64,000 nt of DNA from Petrolisthes cinctipes (GCA_033782935.1 JAWQEG010000510.1:210001-274000), one strand, 5' to 3'. Positions 43,891 to 55,547 are shown, numbered from the stretch's first letter. Numbers and translations: made by a program. The notes: generated by a model not told the origin, from the letters alone.

Positions 43891-44015
43891 TCCTCCAAAG
43901 TATGCCAGGAAACAACAGGACCAGATGAACAAAAATAATGGTGTTTGTTCTGTTGTTGCTTGGAATAGTTTGGAGGATTCAGTTACTCCAGATTTACCAA
44001 CACAAAACTTCCCCA
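43817..44015. mobile_element. MITE family 2 copy with CT microsatellite
   Basis: Matches 34648-34797: GTTACATTGGAGTGCCTTGA, then a (CT)n run inserted after GATTCCTC, then CCAAAGTATGCCAGGAAACA through TTTACCAACACAAAACTTCC. It is the second copy with a CT run near the same internal point. Confidence 0.8.
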
Positions 44016-44159
44016 TTAATGTACGTGTGTGTGTGTGTGTGTGTGTATACAGCCACAATCAAATATCCACCCACACTTTCTTTCCATCGTACAAATATAT
44101 CAGTATCATATCGAAATATAATCATACAACAACAACACCTTATGTCAACTCAACCCCCT
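44016..44159. other. Short unique stretch with (GT)n
   Basis: No gene seen. Confidence 0.5.
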
Positions 44160-44408
44160 CAATTATTATTATTATTATTATTAGGTGGTGCAAAATTATA
44201 CATGTGTTGTTCTTTATTACCAAGATCATCATTATTATCATTATATATTATTATTATTATTATTATTATGAGGTGCTGCAAAATTATACACGTGTTGTTC
44301 TTTATTATCAAGATTATTATTATTATTATTATTATTATCATTATTATTATTATTATTATTATTATGAGCTGCTGCAAAATTATACACGTGTTGTTCTTTA
44401 CTACCAAG

Positions 44409-44446
<38 letters not shown>

Positions 44447-44489
44447 GAGGTGGTGCAAAATTATACACGTGTTGTTCTTTATTACCAAG

Positions 44490-44524
<35 letters not shown>

Positions 44525-44714
44525 GAGGTGGTGCAAAATTATACACGTGTTGTTCTTTATTACCAAGATTATTATTATTATTATTATTATTATGAGGTGC
44601 TGCAAAATTATACACGTGTTGTTCTTTATTACCAAGATTATTATTGTTATTATTATTATTATTATTATTTTTAGGTGGTGCAAAATTATACACGTGTTGT
44701 TCTTTATTACCAAG

Positions 44715-44752
<38 letters not shown>

Positions 44753-44795
44753 GAGGTGGTGCAAAATTATACACGTGTTGTTCTTTATTACCAAG

Positions 44796-44830
<35 letters not shown>

Positions 44831-45086
44831 GAGGTGGTGCAAAATTATACACGTGTTGTTCTTTATTACCAAGATTATTATTATTATTATTATTATGAGG
44901 TGGTGCAAAATTATACACGTGTTGTTCTTTATTACCAAGATTATTATTATTATAATTATTATTATGAGGTGCTGCAAAATTATACACGTGTTGTTCTTTA
45001 TTACCAAGATAATTATTATTATTATTTTTATTATTATTATTATGAAGTGGTGCAAAATTATACACGTGTTGTTCTTTACTACCAAG

Positions 45087-45127
<41 letters not shown>

Positions 45128-45170
45128 GAGGTGCTGCAAAATTATACACGTGTTGTTCTTTATTACCAAG

Positions 45171-45220
<50 letters not shown>

Positions 45221-45270
45221 GAGGTGGTGCAAAATTATACACGTGTTGTTCTTTATTACCAAGATATTTA
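44160..45270 (+). repeat. Composite array: 15 conserved cores separated by (ATT)n
   Basis: About fifteen units consist of a conserved 43-bp core (GAGGTGGTGCAAAATTATAC plus ACGTGTTGTTCTTTATTACC AAG) and a variable ATT microsatellite of roughly 20-50 bp. Cores differ mainly at GGTGGT/GGTGCT. Cores contain a perfect ACACGTGT palindrome. The 470-codon frame across it is a repeat artefact. Confidence 0.95.
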
Positions 45271-45379
45271 CTAAGATGGAAGGAAAGTGTTGGTGGATAT
45301 TGGATTGTGGCTGTACAATAATGCCTTTTTTTGTAATAATTTTGTTATAGGTATGATTTTACTGTTTGTGTGTGTGTAC

Positions 45380-45429
45380 AGTAATTCATCTTATTTATTA
45401 CACACACACACACACATACATATCATCTT

Positions 45430-45475
<46 letters not shown>

Positions 45476-45480
45476 ATCTT

Positions 45481-45526
<46 letters not shown>

Positions 45527-45900
45527 ATCTTATTTTTTACACACACACACACATACACATATCATCTTATTTCTTACACACACACACATGCACATATCAT
45601 CTTATTTTGTACACACACACACACACAATCATCTTATTTCTTACACACACACACATATCATCTTATTTTTTACACACACACACATATCTTTTTTTTTACA
45701 CACACACACATGCATTTCTTATTTTTTACACACACACACATACATATCTTATTTTTTACACACACACATATCTTATTTTTTACACACACACACATGTCAT
45801 CTTATTTCTTACACACACACACACACATCATCTTATTTTTTGCACACACACACACACACACCTCTCTCTCTCTCTCTCAGTTCGTGGATATATAATGAAG

Positions 45901-45946
<46 letters not shown>

Positions 45947-45950
45947 GTAA
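45380..45950 (+). repeat. CA-based minisatellite (ATCTTATTTTTTA units) and CT microsatellites
   Basis: Same unit type as 43440-43590, about fourteen units, ending in (CT)n runs at 45866-45880 and 45903-45946. Confidence 0.92.
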
Positions 45951-46029
45951 GGTTATGTAATCAAACTCACTTTCTTTATCTTATGTTTATTTTATCTATA
46001 ATTAATATATGTCACAATGGGTAACTGAC

Positions 46030-46595
46030 AAAAAAAAAAAATAATAATAATAATAATAATAACTAATAATAATAATAATAAATAATAATAATAATAATTA
46101 ATAATAATAATAATAATTAATATTAATAATAATGGATGCACCTTACACAAAGTAACTATGAAAAAAAAAAAAATAATAATAATAATAATAATATAAAATA
46201 ATAAATAAGTATAGTCATTTTTTCCTTCAATGTCACAAAAATAAAAATAAAAATAATAACAATAATATTATAAAAAATAAAAAATAAGAAGTACAGTAAT
46301 TTTTTCCTTCATATCACAATAATAATAATAATAACTAATAATAATAATAATAATAATAACAGTAATAATAAAAATAGTAATAATAATAATAATTCATAGT
46401 GTACTGAAATAATTACAACATAGAGAAAATTAATGATTATGTAACTGTAATACAACATTATTATTATTATTATTATTATTGTTATTATTATTATTAGGTT
46501 TGTTGTTTTGTAATGTAAGACTATGTAACTATAATATAACATTATTATTATTATTGTTATTATTATTATTAGGTTTGTTGTTTTGGTAATCACCG
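46030..46595. repeat. AAT/TTA microsatellites in both orientations
   Basis: AAT runs (46040-46400) are followed by TTA runs (46455-46575) that contain a 45-bp duplicated spacer with GGTTTGTTGTTTTG. The change of strand gives inverted symmetry. Confidence 0.9.
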
Positions 46596-46609
46596 AATCA
46601 CTTGGTACA

Positions 46610-46865
46610 CACACACACCAGTCAGTCAACCAACCAACCAGTCAGTCAGTCAACCACCAACCATCCATCTAACCAGTCAGTCAACCACCCAACCAGTCAG
46701 TCAACTATCCAACTACTCAACCAGTCAGTCAGTCAATCAACCAACCAACAAACCAATGAGTAAACCAGTCAACCAACCAACTACCCAGTCAATCAACCAC
46801 CCAATCAACCAGTCAACCAACCAACCAGTCAACCAATCAGCCAGCCAATCAGTCAGCCAATCAGT
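46610..46865 (+). repeat. CAGTCAACCAAC-type repeat
   Basis: Irregular tandem array of CAGT, CAAC and CAATCAAC tetramers abutting the 3' end of zinc-finger locus B. Confidence 0.92.
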
Positions 46866-48106
46866 TTATGGTGATATGGGTTCTTCTTTCACAGTGTGTT
46901 GTTGTGGTTTACACGTGTGTGTTCTGAGTGCCAATGGTGCCGTGAACATGATGTGGCACTCGGAACACGGGTACACATGAATCACCTTCCCTCCTTCACT
47001 TTTATCATCATCATTATCATCATCATCAACAACACCTTCTTCTTCATCGTCATCGTCTTCTTCATCATCTTCATCGTCTTCTTCGTCGTCGTCTTGTAAT
47101 GTCGGGCAGTAAAGTTCATAGACTACGTTTTCTTCGTATCCTTCCCCGAGTGAATAGTTGTCGTCTTCAACGTAAATATTTTGCTGTGTTGTGTTGTTGA
47201 TAATATCGTCGTTGTTGTTGTCGGCTGTTGTTGTCGTCACATTTGATAGGACCTTTGAGTAGTGGTAGTGTACTGGTCGTCGTGTAGGGTGTGGTGTTAT
47301 GATGCTCGTTACTGGTGGGGAGGAGATGTTGTCCGTGTCCGTGTCTGTGTGTGTGTGTGGGACAGTGGTGTGTACGACCCTCATGTGAGCGGTCAGACCC
47401 TCGGAGCCTTGGAACTCGGCGTGGCAGACTGGACACACATGGCTATAAGGAACACTAGACAGGTCCCCGTGTTTCTTCATATGTCCTTTGAGATTGAAGC
47501 TGGTCATGTGTCTGGAACCGCACACGTCGCACACCACACAAAGCTCTTTTCGTTGAGGTGCACGGCTCTGATGTGTCGCGCCACGTGTTTGTAGGCCTTG
47601 AACGCGGCGCCGCAGTAATCACAGGCGTAGTCCCGGCGCGGACGGTGTGTGCGGAGGTGGTCATGGTAGGCGCCCTTGTGGTTGTATGCCTTGTGACACA
47701 CAGGACACACAAACCGTCCCTCACCGGTGTGTATAACGAGGTGGTTACGGTACGACTCGGCCGTCTTGAGGCCTTTACCACAGTGAGGACATACATACTG
47801 TCTCTCATTGGTGTGTACTCTCATGTGTCTCTTTAGGTACTCCTTGGTAGGGGCCTGATAGGTACACTGTGGGCACCTGTACCTCCGAGGTGCTCCGTGT
47901 TTAAACATCCGGTGAACACTCAGACTAATCTTCTGAGTGAATGTTTTGTTACAGTCTGGACAAGTGTGTGTTCCTCTCCACGGGGCCATACCCAGGTGGA
48001 CGTGGTTAAAGTGGACCTCGTACTTCCGCTTGGTTGTAAACACGAGACTACACTACGAACACGGGTGACTTTTCCTCACCCAGCGAATGTCATCCGTACC
48101 CCTCCT
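46866..48106 (-). CDS. C2H2 zinc-finger locus B (one TAG, one frameshift)
   Basis: Finger 1 reads HPCS-stop-CSLVFTTKRKYEVHF, with TAG at 48053-48055 between its two cysteines. Fingers 2-6 are open from 48043 (THTCPDCNKTFTQKISLSVH through DYACDYCGAAFKAYKH). A 2-base TG excess near 47535 shifts the frame. Finger 7 (VCDVCGSRHMTSF), finger 8 (HVCPVCHAEFQGS), a long acidic stretch (DDDEEDDEDDEEDDDDEE type) and finger 9 (YPCSECHIMFTAP) follow to the stop at 46866. It is collinear with loci A and C. The acidic linker and finger array suggest a nuclear regulator (inference). Confidence 0.75.
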
Positions 48107-48289
48107 TCTACGGCCCCCCCCCTGCCCCGACCCCCGCCCCTGCCCCTGCCCCGTTGGTGTGTGGGTCTGTTGTTGCTGGTGGTGTGTGGTGTTCCCCCCC
48201 AGCCCCCGCCGCCGCCGCCTCCACCACTGCCTGGCTCACCGCTCAACGCTCCACAGTCTGCAATGATGATGAGAGGCAGGGTGAGGATG

Positions 48290-48866
48290 GCACCAACCCA
48301 TATACATACATACACACATACAAATATACGTATACATACATACACTAACATATATACATACATACACTAACATACATACATACATACACTAACACATAGA
48401 AATATACATACATACACATACATACATACATACACTAACATACATACATACATACACTAACATACATACATACATACACACAAATATTTATACATACACA
48501 CACGAATATACATACATACATACACTAACATACACAAATATACATACATACATACATACTACTACACTCTTACACACACAAATATGCACACACTAACACA
48601 CAGAAATATACATACATTCACACACTAACACATACAAATATACATACATACATACACTAACACATAGAAATATACATACATTCATACACTAACACAAATA
48701 TACATACATACATACACACAAATATTTATACATACACACATACACTGTTACACTCTTACACATACACACACTGATACACTACTACACACACACAGACAAA
48801 TATACATACATTCATACATTAACACACACAAATATACACACACACACACACTCATACACTTATACA
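48290..48866. repeat. ATAC/CATACACTAACACA array
   Basis: ATAC tetramers with ACTAACACA and AAATATACATAC motifs. The same array type continues at 52080-52210 on the other side of the LINE. Confidence 0.93.
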
Positions 48867-48879
48867 GACTGGGGAAATT

Positions 48880-49060
48880 TGAAGAAAATAAAATGAGACC
48901 ACTAAAGATAATTGTACAAAGTAGTAACATGGTAGAAACTGTATTGAGAAATGCCAGGAATTTGAAGGACTCTGAAGAATGGAACAAGATACAGGTAGTC
49001 AGATGCTTAACCAAGGAAGACAAAGAAATACTCAAAGAAAAAGTGGAAGAAGCAAAATAG
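48880..49060 (+). pseudogene. LINE ORF1, C-terminal fragment
   Basis: The frame reads FEENKMRPLKIIVQSSNM, VLRNARNLKDSEEWNK and LTKEDKEILKEKVEEAK, then TAG at 49058. The RP-K-IIV ... LRNAR-LK pattern is the RNA-binding C-terminal region common to LINE ORF1 proteins. The N-terminal part was lost to 5' truncation. Confidence 0.65.
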
Positions 49061-49131
49061 AAGAACAGTGAAAGAACTGAAGAAGAGGAAAGACCTTTTT
49101 TCTACAGAGTAGTGGGAATGCAAGTCAAAAA

Positions 49132-52029
49132 ATGGTGGAGAAAAAGAGATGTCAACTAGGAAAAATATACAGAAATGAAAAAATAAAAATGATATACTCA
49201 AATGTAGATGGTATTGTATCTAAATTAACTGAAATTAAAGATGTTATACAAGAAGAAAAACCACAGATAATATGTTTCACAGAAACTAAGTTAAATAATA
49301 AAATAACAAATGATGTATTTAACCTGTGTGAATACAACATATGGAGAAAAGAAAGAGTAGAAAAAAATGGAGGTGGAGTAATGATTTTAACCCATAAAAA
49401 TTTAAAGGTAAACCAAACAGAATTACAGGTATCAGATAAAGTTGAATTAATAGCAGTAGATATTATAACACCAGAAGAAGTAATTACTGTTGCTACATTA
49501 TATATGCCACCAAAGACAAGAACATGGGATAATAATGAATATTTAGAACTAATAAATTTCACAGAGAAGAACCTCAAAGAAATGTTACAAAGGATGGAAG
49601 ACAAATCTCAAAGGTTAATATTAACAGGAGACTTTAACACCAATATAGATTGGAGAAATTATGAAGCAAAGGCAACAGAAAACCAATGGAATAGTAAATT
49701 ACTAGATTTAATTCAAGACTTCTTGTTAACACAACATATTACTAATAATACAAGAATAAGAGGAACGGATGAACCATCACTATTAGACTTAATATTTACT
49801 AGAAATGAAAATGAAATAAATAATATAGAATATAAACCACCATTAGGAAAAAGTGATCATGTTGTAATAAAATGGGATTTCATAATATCATATGATATAG
49901 TAGAAGTCCAAGATAAACCAAACAAAATACAAAACTTTAAAAAAGGAAACTACAATGAATTAAAAAAGTATTTCAGAAATATTAATTGGAACGAAATGAT
50001 AGACGTTGATAACATAAATGATCAATATTCAAATTTTTGCAAAATATATCAGGATGGAGTGAATAAATACATCCCAAACAAGAAACCACAAACTAACAGA
50101 ATCAAACAATGGTTTAATGGCAAATGTATAGAAGCCAAGAAAAAGAGAGACACCTTATGGAACAGATTCAGAAGACATGGAAGTGAAAGAACATATAATA
50201 AATATAAAAGTGTAAGAAATGAATATACCAAGATAAGAAGAGAAGCCCAAGTGGAATACCAAAAAGATATTATTAATAAAAGTAAGGAACAACCAAAACT
50301 ATTCTACAGTTACATCAAAAGCAAAACAAAAATAAAGGACAAAATTCAAAACATTATGGATGAAGGAAAAATATATACAGAAGAAAAAGAAATTTGTGAA
50401 ATATTAAATACAAAATTTCAGTCGGTATTCACTAAGGAAAATGTATTCACACCAGAAGAAAATACGAACACAATCACGTATGAACTAAAAGAGTTTGAGG
50501 TGAGTAGATTAGAAATAGAGAAAGAGTTAGAAGCTGTGGATAAAACTATAGCAAGTGGACCTGATGAAATTTCATGTTGGGTATTAAACGAATGTGCTAA
50601 AGAACTAAGTAAGCCATTATTTATAATATTTCAAAACTCATTACAACAAGGAAAATTACCAGAAAGTTGGAAGCAAGCAAATATAGTCCCATTATTTAAG
50701 AAAGGAAATAGACAAGACCCACTTAACTATAGACCAGTATCACTAACAAGTGTAGTATGTAAAATTATGGAAAAAATTATAAGAAAAAATTGGGTTGAAC
50801 ACCTGGAGAAAAATGATATGATAACAGAGAGACAATTTGGGTTTAGGAAGGAAAGATCATGTGTTACAAACTTACTAAGTTACTATACGAGAATATCAGA
50901 AAAAATACAAGAAAGAGAAGGATGGGTGGATAGTATTTACCTAGACTTTAAAAAAGCCTTTGACAGAGTTCCACACAAAAGACTTATATGGAAATTACAA
51001 CATAAAGGAGGAGTGAACGGAAAATTACTAAAATGGATGGAAGATTTCCTTGAAGGAAGAAAAATGAGAACAGTACTAAGAGGGAACTATTCTCCTTGGC
51101 TGAAGGTGATAAGTGGAGTTCCTCAAGGCTCAGTATTGGCACCAATAATGTTCTTAATATATATAAATGATATAGAAGTAAATAGTACAGATGGCACTTA
51201 CATGAATATGTTTGCTGATGATGCAAAGGTACAAAGAACAATTAAAAATGAAGACTGCTGTAAAAAGTTACAAGATGACTTGGACAAAATGGTAGAGTGG
51301 AGTAATAAATGGCAGATGGAGTTTAATGCAGATAAATGTCATGTTATAAAGCTTGGAAAAAGTGAGAAAAGACCAAATTGGCAATACAAACTTGGAAACA
51401 AAATATTAAATGAAGCAGAGAAAGAAAGAGACTTAGGAGTAATGATAAATAAGAAATTAACACCAGATGATCATATAAATGAAAAAGTGAGAAGCATTAA
51501 TGCATTGTTAGCAAATATGAGAGTGGCCTTCACTTATATAGATGAAGAAATGGTCAAGAAAATAATAACATCCTTTATAAAGCCTACCTTAGAATACGCT
51601 GCAGTAGTATGGAACCCACATTTAAAGAAACATATCACTAAATTAGAAAAAGTACAAAGAGCAGCAACAAGATGGCTACCAAGTCTAAGAGAACTAAGCT
51701 ATGAAGAAAGACTAAAGAAACTAAAATTACCTAAACTAGAAGAAAGACGAAAGAGAGGAGATATGATTATGGTTTACAAATGTGTCACAGAAAAAGAAAA
51801 GATAGATATAGATAACTTATGTCAACAAGGAATACCTACAATGAGAGGACACAGTAAGAAATTAATTAAAAGAAGAGGAGATAAAGATGTACAGAAATAT
51901 AGCTTTCCAAATAGAGTAATAGACGAATGGAACAAATTACCAGAAGAAGTGGTGTGTGTCAAAAACATACATAACTTTAAAGAAAAATATGATAATTGTG
52001 ATTTAAAATACGGGACATTACGAGCTTGA
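49132..52029 (+). CDS. LINE ORF2: APE endonuclease and reverse transcriptase, intact
   Basis: This is a 965-residue open frame. Residues 20-250 are the endonuclease: IYSNVDGIVSKL, IICFTETKLNN, NGGGVMIL, LTGDFNTNIDW, LLDLIFTRN, and the final KSDHVVIKWD. Residues 260-450 are a basic linker. Residues 480-760 are reverse transcriptase: SGPDEISCWVL, NYRPVSLTSVVCKIMEKI, RQFGFRKERSC, IYLDFKKAFDRVPH (motif A), ISGVPQGSVLAPIMFLIY and MNMFADDAKV (catalytic FADD). The C-terminal region contains QRAATRWLP and RRKRGDMIMVYK. All catalytic blocks are present and there are no stops, so this copy is young. It nicks DNA and copies element RNA in place (target-primed reverse transcription). The first endonuclease residues start near 49190, so translation may begin at a nearby ATG. 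Confidence 0.93.
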   Translation: MVEKKRCQLGKIYRNEKIKMIYSNVDGIVSKLTEIKDVIQEEKPQIICFTETKLNNKITNDVFNLCEYNIWRKERVEKNGGGVMILTHKNLKVNQTELQVSDKVELIAVDIITPEEVITVATLYMPPKTRTWDNNEYLELINFTEKNLKEMLQRMEDKSQRLILTGDFNTNIDWRNYEAKATENQWNSKLLDLIQDFLLTQHITNNTRIRGTDEPSLLDLIFTRNENEINNIEYKPPLGKSDHVVIKWDFIISYDIVEVQDKPNKIQNFKKGNYNELKKYFRNINWNEMIDVDNINDQYSNFCKIYQDGVNKYIPNKKPQTNRIKQWFNGKCIEAKKKRDTLWNRFRRHGSERTYNKYKSVRNEYTKIRREAQVEYQKDIINKSKEQPKLFYSYIKSKTKIKDKIQNIMDEGKIYTEEKEICEILNTKFQSVFTKENVFTPEENTNTITYELKEFEVSRLEIEKELEAVDKTIASGPDEISCWVLNECAKELSKPLFIIFQNSLQQGKLPESWKQANIVPLFKKGNRQDPLNYRPVSLTSVVCKIMEKIIRKNWVEHLEKNDMITERQFGFRKERSCVTNLLSYYTRISEKIQEREGWVDSIYLDFKKAFDRVPHKRLIWKLQHKGGVNGKLLKWMEDFLEGRKMRTVLRGNYSPWLKVISGVPQGSVLAPIMFLIYINDIEVNSTDGTYMNMFADDAKVQRTIKNEDCCKKLQDDLDKMVEWSNKWQMEFNADKCHVIKLGKSEKRPNWQYKLGNKILNEAEKERDLGVMINKKLTPDDHINEKVRSINALLANMRVAFTYIDEEMVKKIITSFIKPTLEYAAVVWNPHLKKHITKLEKVQRAATRWLPSLRELSYEERLKKLKLPKLEERRKRGDMIMVYKCVTEKEKIDIDNLCQQGIPTMRGHSKKLIKRRGDKDVQKYSFPNRVIDEWNKLPEEVVCVKNIHNFKEKYDNCDLKYGTLRA

Positions 52030-52079
52030 CTCAATCCTGTAAAGATACAAATAGGTAAGAACAAATAGGTAAGAACTGA

Positions 52080-52270
52080 CACATACAAATATACATACAC
52101 ACACACCACTACACTAACACATACACACAAACGCACTAACACATACATACATACATACACTAACACATACATATATACAAACAAACATATATACACACAC
52201 ACACACACACAAACATACACAATAATACCATGTTGTTGTTGTTGTTGTTGTATGTTTGTAATGAATGTGT
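52080..52270. repeat. ATAC/CA array, 3' flank of the LINE
   Basis: Continuation of the array at 48290-48866, then (GTT)n at 52232-52250. Confidence 0.9.
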
Positions 52271-52273
52271 ACT

Positions 52274-52395
52274 GGGTTGATTCCACAGTGGTATTTATTG
52301 GTTTGTAAGCTTCCCAACCAACCACACTTTTAAGGCTTCATTATTTTCCAACAGCTGAGTATCCACATTCACAAAATCTATCCAACAGTTAGATC

Positions 52396-52441
<46 letters not shown>

Positions 52442-52443
52442 TA

Positions 52444-52498
<55 letters not shown>

Positions 52499-52553
52499 TA
52501 ATAATGATAATGATAATGATAATAATGATAGTAATAATAATAATAATAATCAG
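52274..52553 (+). mobile_element. MITE family 1, left half with TAA expansion
   Basis: Starts GGGTTGATTCCACAGTGG and matches 36318-36440 up to ATCCAACAGTTAGAT. It then becomes AAT/GATAAT repeats (52395-52550). The right half is missing; a G-rich array follows directly. Confidence 0.85.
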
Positions 52554-52554
52554 A

Positions 52555-53010
52555 ATTGGGGGGTTTTGGGGGGTGTGGGAGTAGGGGGACAGGCTTGGTG
52601 GGGGGGTGCAGGAGTAGGGGGACAGGCTTGTGGGGGGGGGGAGTTTGGGGAGGTGCGGAAAAAGGGGAACAGGCTTGGGGGGGTTAGGGGGGTGCGTAAA
52701 TAGGGGGCAGGCTTGGGGTGGGGGTAGAAAGCCTGTCTTCCTATTCCCACACCCCCCTAATCCCCCTACTTCCGCACCCCCCTAACCCCCCCCGCAAGCC
52801 AGTCCCCCTACTCCCACAACCCCCTAACCCCCCCCCATCCCAAGCCAGTCCCCCTACTCCCGCACCCCCATAACCCCCCCAAGCCTGTCCCCCTACTCCC
52901 GCACCCCCCTAATCCCACCCCAAGCCTGTCTCCCTATTCCCGCACCTCCCTAACCCCCCCCAAGCCTGCCTCCCTACTCCCGCACCTCCCTAACCCCCCC
53001 CCCCACTCCA
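52555..53010. repeat. Inverted G-rich / C-rich minisatellite
   Basis: Units of about 37 bp with core GGAGTAGGGGGACAGGCTTG read forward at 52555-52725. They continue in reverse complement (CAAGCCTGTCCCCCTACTCC) at 52735-53005. The arms are therefore head-to-head, with runs of 5-9 G on one strand and then the other. Confidence 0.9.
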
Positions 53011-53104
53011 ATCTTTCAAAAGTGGTATGATATAGATAGGAAATTAATAAACATAATAATAATTATAACTATTTTATATCAAATATCTTAATTAATTAAA
53101 TACA

Positions 53105-53106
53105 GT

Positions 53107-53167
<61 letters not shown>

Positions 53168-53218
53168 TCCTTCCTTTTAACACATGGTCAGTAAATCACT
53201 TAGTGTGTGTTGGTAATG

Positions 53219-53273
<55 letters not shown>

Positions 53274-53322
53274 CTCTCCTTTTAACACAGGGTCAGAAAA
53301 TCACTTAGTGTGTATGGTAATG

Positions 53323-53385
<63 letters not shown>

Positions 53386-53490
53386 CTCTCTCTCTCTCTC
53401 TCTCTCTCCTTTTAACACAGGGTCAGAAAATCACTTACTGTGTATGGTAATGAATAACACACACACACAGAACAGAGAGAGAGAGAGAGA
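53105..53490. repeat. Three tandem units with CT and AC microsatellites
   Basis: Each unit has (CT)n, CCTTTTAACACAGGGTCAGA, AAATCACTTAGTGTGTATGG, TAATGAATAAC and then (AC)n. The units are about 120-130 bp. Confidence 0.9.
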
Positions 53491-53536
53491 GAAGTATGTA
53501 AAGGAGAGTAGGGAATGTTGGAACAGAGTGGAAGAG

Positions 53537-55271
53537 TTAGGTGTTGTTGTGGAATGTCTGTCTGTGTGTATTGAGGAGGTGGAGTGATGTGAAGACCATT
53601 GCACAGTCACATACATAAATAATGCTTAGTTGTTGTTGTTGTTGTTTGGTTCCCACTACCAATTCCACTCCTTCCACCACTCCCTCTGTTTCCACTCCTA
53701 TCAACTCCACTCCCTCTGTTTCCACTGCTGTTTCCACTCCTTCCACCACTCTCTCTGTTTCCACTCCTTCCATAACCACTCCTGTTTCCACTCCCTCTCC
53801 TTCCACCACTCCCTCTGTTTCCACTCCCTCTGTGTCAACTCCTTCCACCACTCCCTCTGTTTCCACTCCCACTCCTTCCACCACTCCCTCTGCTTCCACT
53901 CCTATCAACTCCACTCCCTCTGTGTCCACTCCTTCCACCACTCCTTCTGTTTCCACTAATTCCACCACTCCCTCTGTTTCCACTCTCTCCACCTCGCTCT
54001 TCTTCGCTCTCACTCCCTCTCCCTCTCCTCCTCTGTGGTATATGACGGAGGGGGGGTGTTGTGAGAGGCAGTAGTGCTCTTGTTGTTGTTGTTGTTGTTG
54101 TTCTAGTGTAATTGTTATGGCGTGTGTGTTGTTAAGGATGGTGTTGTGTGCGTGTGTGTTATGTGTGTCGTTGTCAATGATGGTTTGTGCGTGTGTGTTA
54201 TCGATAATGGTGTTTGTGTGTACGTGTGTGTTGTCAAGGATGGTGGTGTTGTGTGCGTGCGTGTTGTGTGTGTCGTTGATAATGGTAGTGGTGTGTGTGT
54301 GTGTGTGTGTCGTCAATAATGGTGGTGTGTGCATGTGTATCGTTGATGGTGTGTGTGTCATGTGTGTCATCGATAATGGTGGTGTGTGTGTTGTCAAGGA
54401 TGGTGTTGTGTGTGTTGTGTGTGTCATCGATAGTAGTAGTGGTGTGTGCATGATGTGTTTGGTTGTGTTGATCCAGCTCAGCGCGTGTGTCGAAGGCCAA
54501 CACACACACCTTACAGAACAGCACCGTACACATCAGAGCCTCACGTGCGTGCTTCTACATGTGCCCACGTAGGTTATAATTTGTCATGAACCTGGCATCA
54601 CACACCTCACACACCATATTCTTATCCTGAAGGTAAACTTTCCTCTGGTGTGCCCTCAGTGCCTTGGTGGTCTTGAAGGAGGTGTGACAAGCCCCGCAGA
54701 TGAAGTCCCTTGCCGTGCGATGACTTCTGCAGTGGTCATCAAAGTACTGCTTGTGGTTGAAGGCCTTGCTGCAAACCGGACATCTGTATCGTCCCTCGTT
54801 AGTGTGTAGTGTTTGGTGGTTGCGATAGGTGTCCAGGGTCTTGAGTAGGTGTCCACACAGGTCACACTTGTAGGTGCGTATGTGTGAGTGTGTCCTCATG
54901 TGTCGCGCCAGCTTGGTCCTGGTGGTGCCGCGGAAACTACACACCTGGCACGGGAACAGCTTGGGGTCCCCGTGCTTGTGCATGCGGTGAACGCATAGCC
55001 CGATCTTCTGCGAGAAGGTCTTGCCGCAGATCTGGCAGAGGTGTGACCCCTGCCACGGTGCGAGGCCGAGGTGAACGTGTCGGTGGTGCCTCTGCATCTT
55101 GAGCCTCGTGGTAAATACCTGACGACATGCTGGACAGGTGAAGGAACCTCTCAGCCAGCGGTCATCCTCTTCAGTGCCTTCTTCAGTGCCTTCAGCTGTG
55201 TTTGTCTTCCTCCTCAGGCCGGATAGTAGTTGGTGGTGGTGTGCCCGCGTCCGCCCTCGCCCACGCTTCAT
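53537..55271 (-). CDS. C2H2 zinc-finger locus A (one TAG, one frameshift)
   Basis: The open frame from 55271 begins MKRGRGRTRAHHHQLL and carries fingers 1-6 (FTCPACRQVFTTRL; HLCQICGKTFSQK; FPCQVCSFRGTTR; YKCDLCGHLLKTL; YRCPVCSKAFNHK; FICGACHTSFKTT, the last ending in Tyr instead of His) and most of finger 7 (VCEVCDARFMTNY). TAG at 54555-54557 follows NLRGHM, where locus B has KKH. The same frame continues with finger 8 (CKVCVLAFDTRAELDQH) and a DTHNTH-rich linker. It shifts at a CA run near 54300 into a Gln run, a VEGVETEG-repeat acidic region, and finger 9 (YVCDCAMVFTSLH) before 53537. This is the most complete of the three loci and is probably a transcription-factor-like gene or a recent pseudogene. 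Confidence 0.78.
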
Positions 55272-55442
55272 GTCCCCCCTCCCGCGCCCCCCACTCTAGC
55301 TCCCCCCTCCTCCTCTCCCTCTCCCCCCCCCCCTACCACCACCACCGTCGCCGCCATTACATCCTTGTTATTATTGCTGTTGTTATTGTTGTTGTTGTTG
55401 TTGGGTAATCCTCCTTCACTGATATTTCCTCTTTCATTCCTG

Positions 55443-55476
<34 letters not shown>

Positions 55477-55516
55477 GGGTAATCCTCCTTCACTGATATT
55501 TCCTCTTTCATTCCTG

Positions 55517-55547
<31 letters not shown>

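Larger units (their letters stand above)
48867..52075 (+). mobile_element. CR1-like LINE with intact ORF2, 5'-truncated in ORF1
   Basis: It begins inside ORF1 (48880-49060), has a 965-codon ORF2 and ends with a 3' UTR and two copies of AAATAGGTAAGAAC. The ATAC/CA array lies on both sides, so the element inserted into it. The fragment at 1-165 is another copy of its 3' end. Its A-rich coding strand (many AAA, GAA and ATA codons) differs from the other LINEs here. Confidence 0.92.

Noticed and set aside
43938..45350. 470-codon plus-strand frame and 333-367 codon minus-strand frames
   Set aside because: Periodic translation of the core-plus-ATT array (CKIIHVLFF and NNNN blocks); open only because the repeat lacks stops in that phase.
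53622..54074. Plus-strand Ser/Thr/Pro-rich mucin-like frame
   Set aside because: It is antisense to the VEGVETEG repeats of zinc-finger locus A, which ends in a proper finger.
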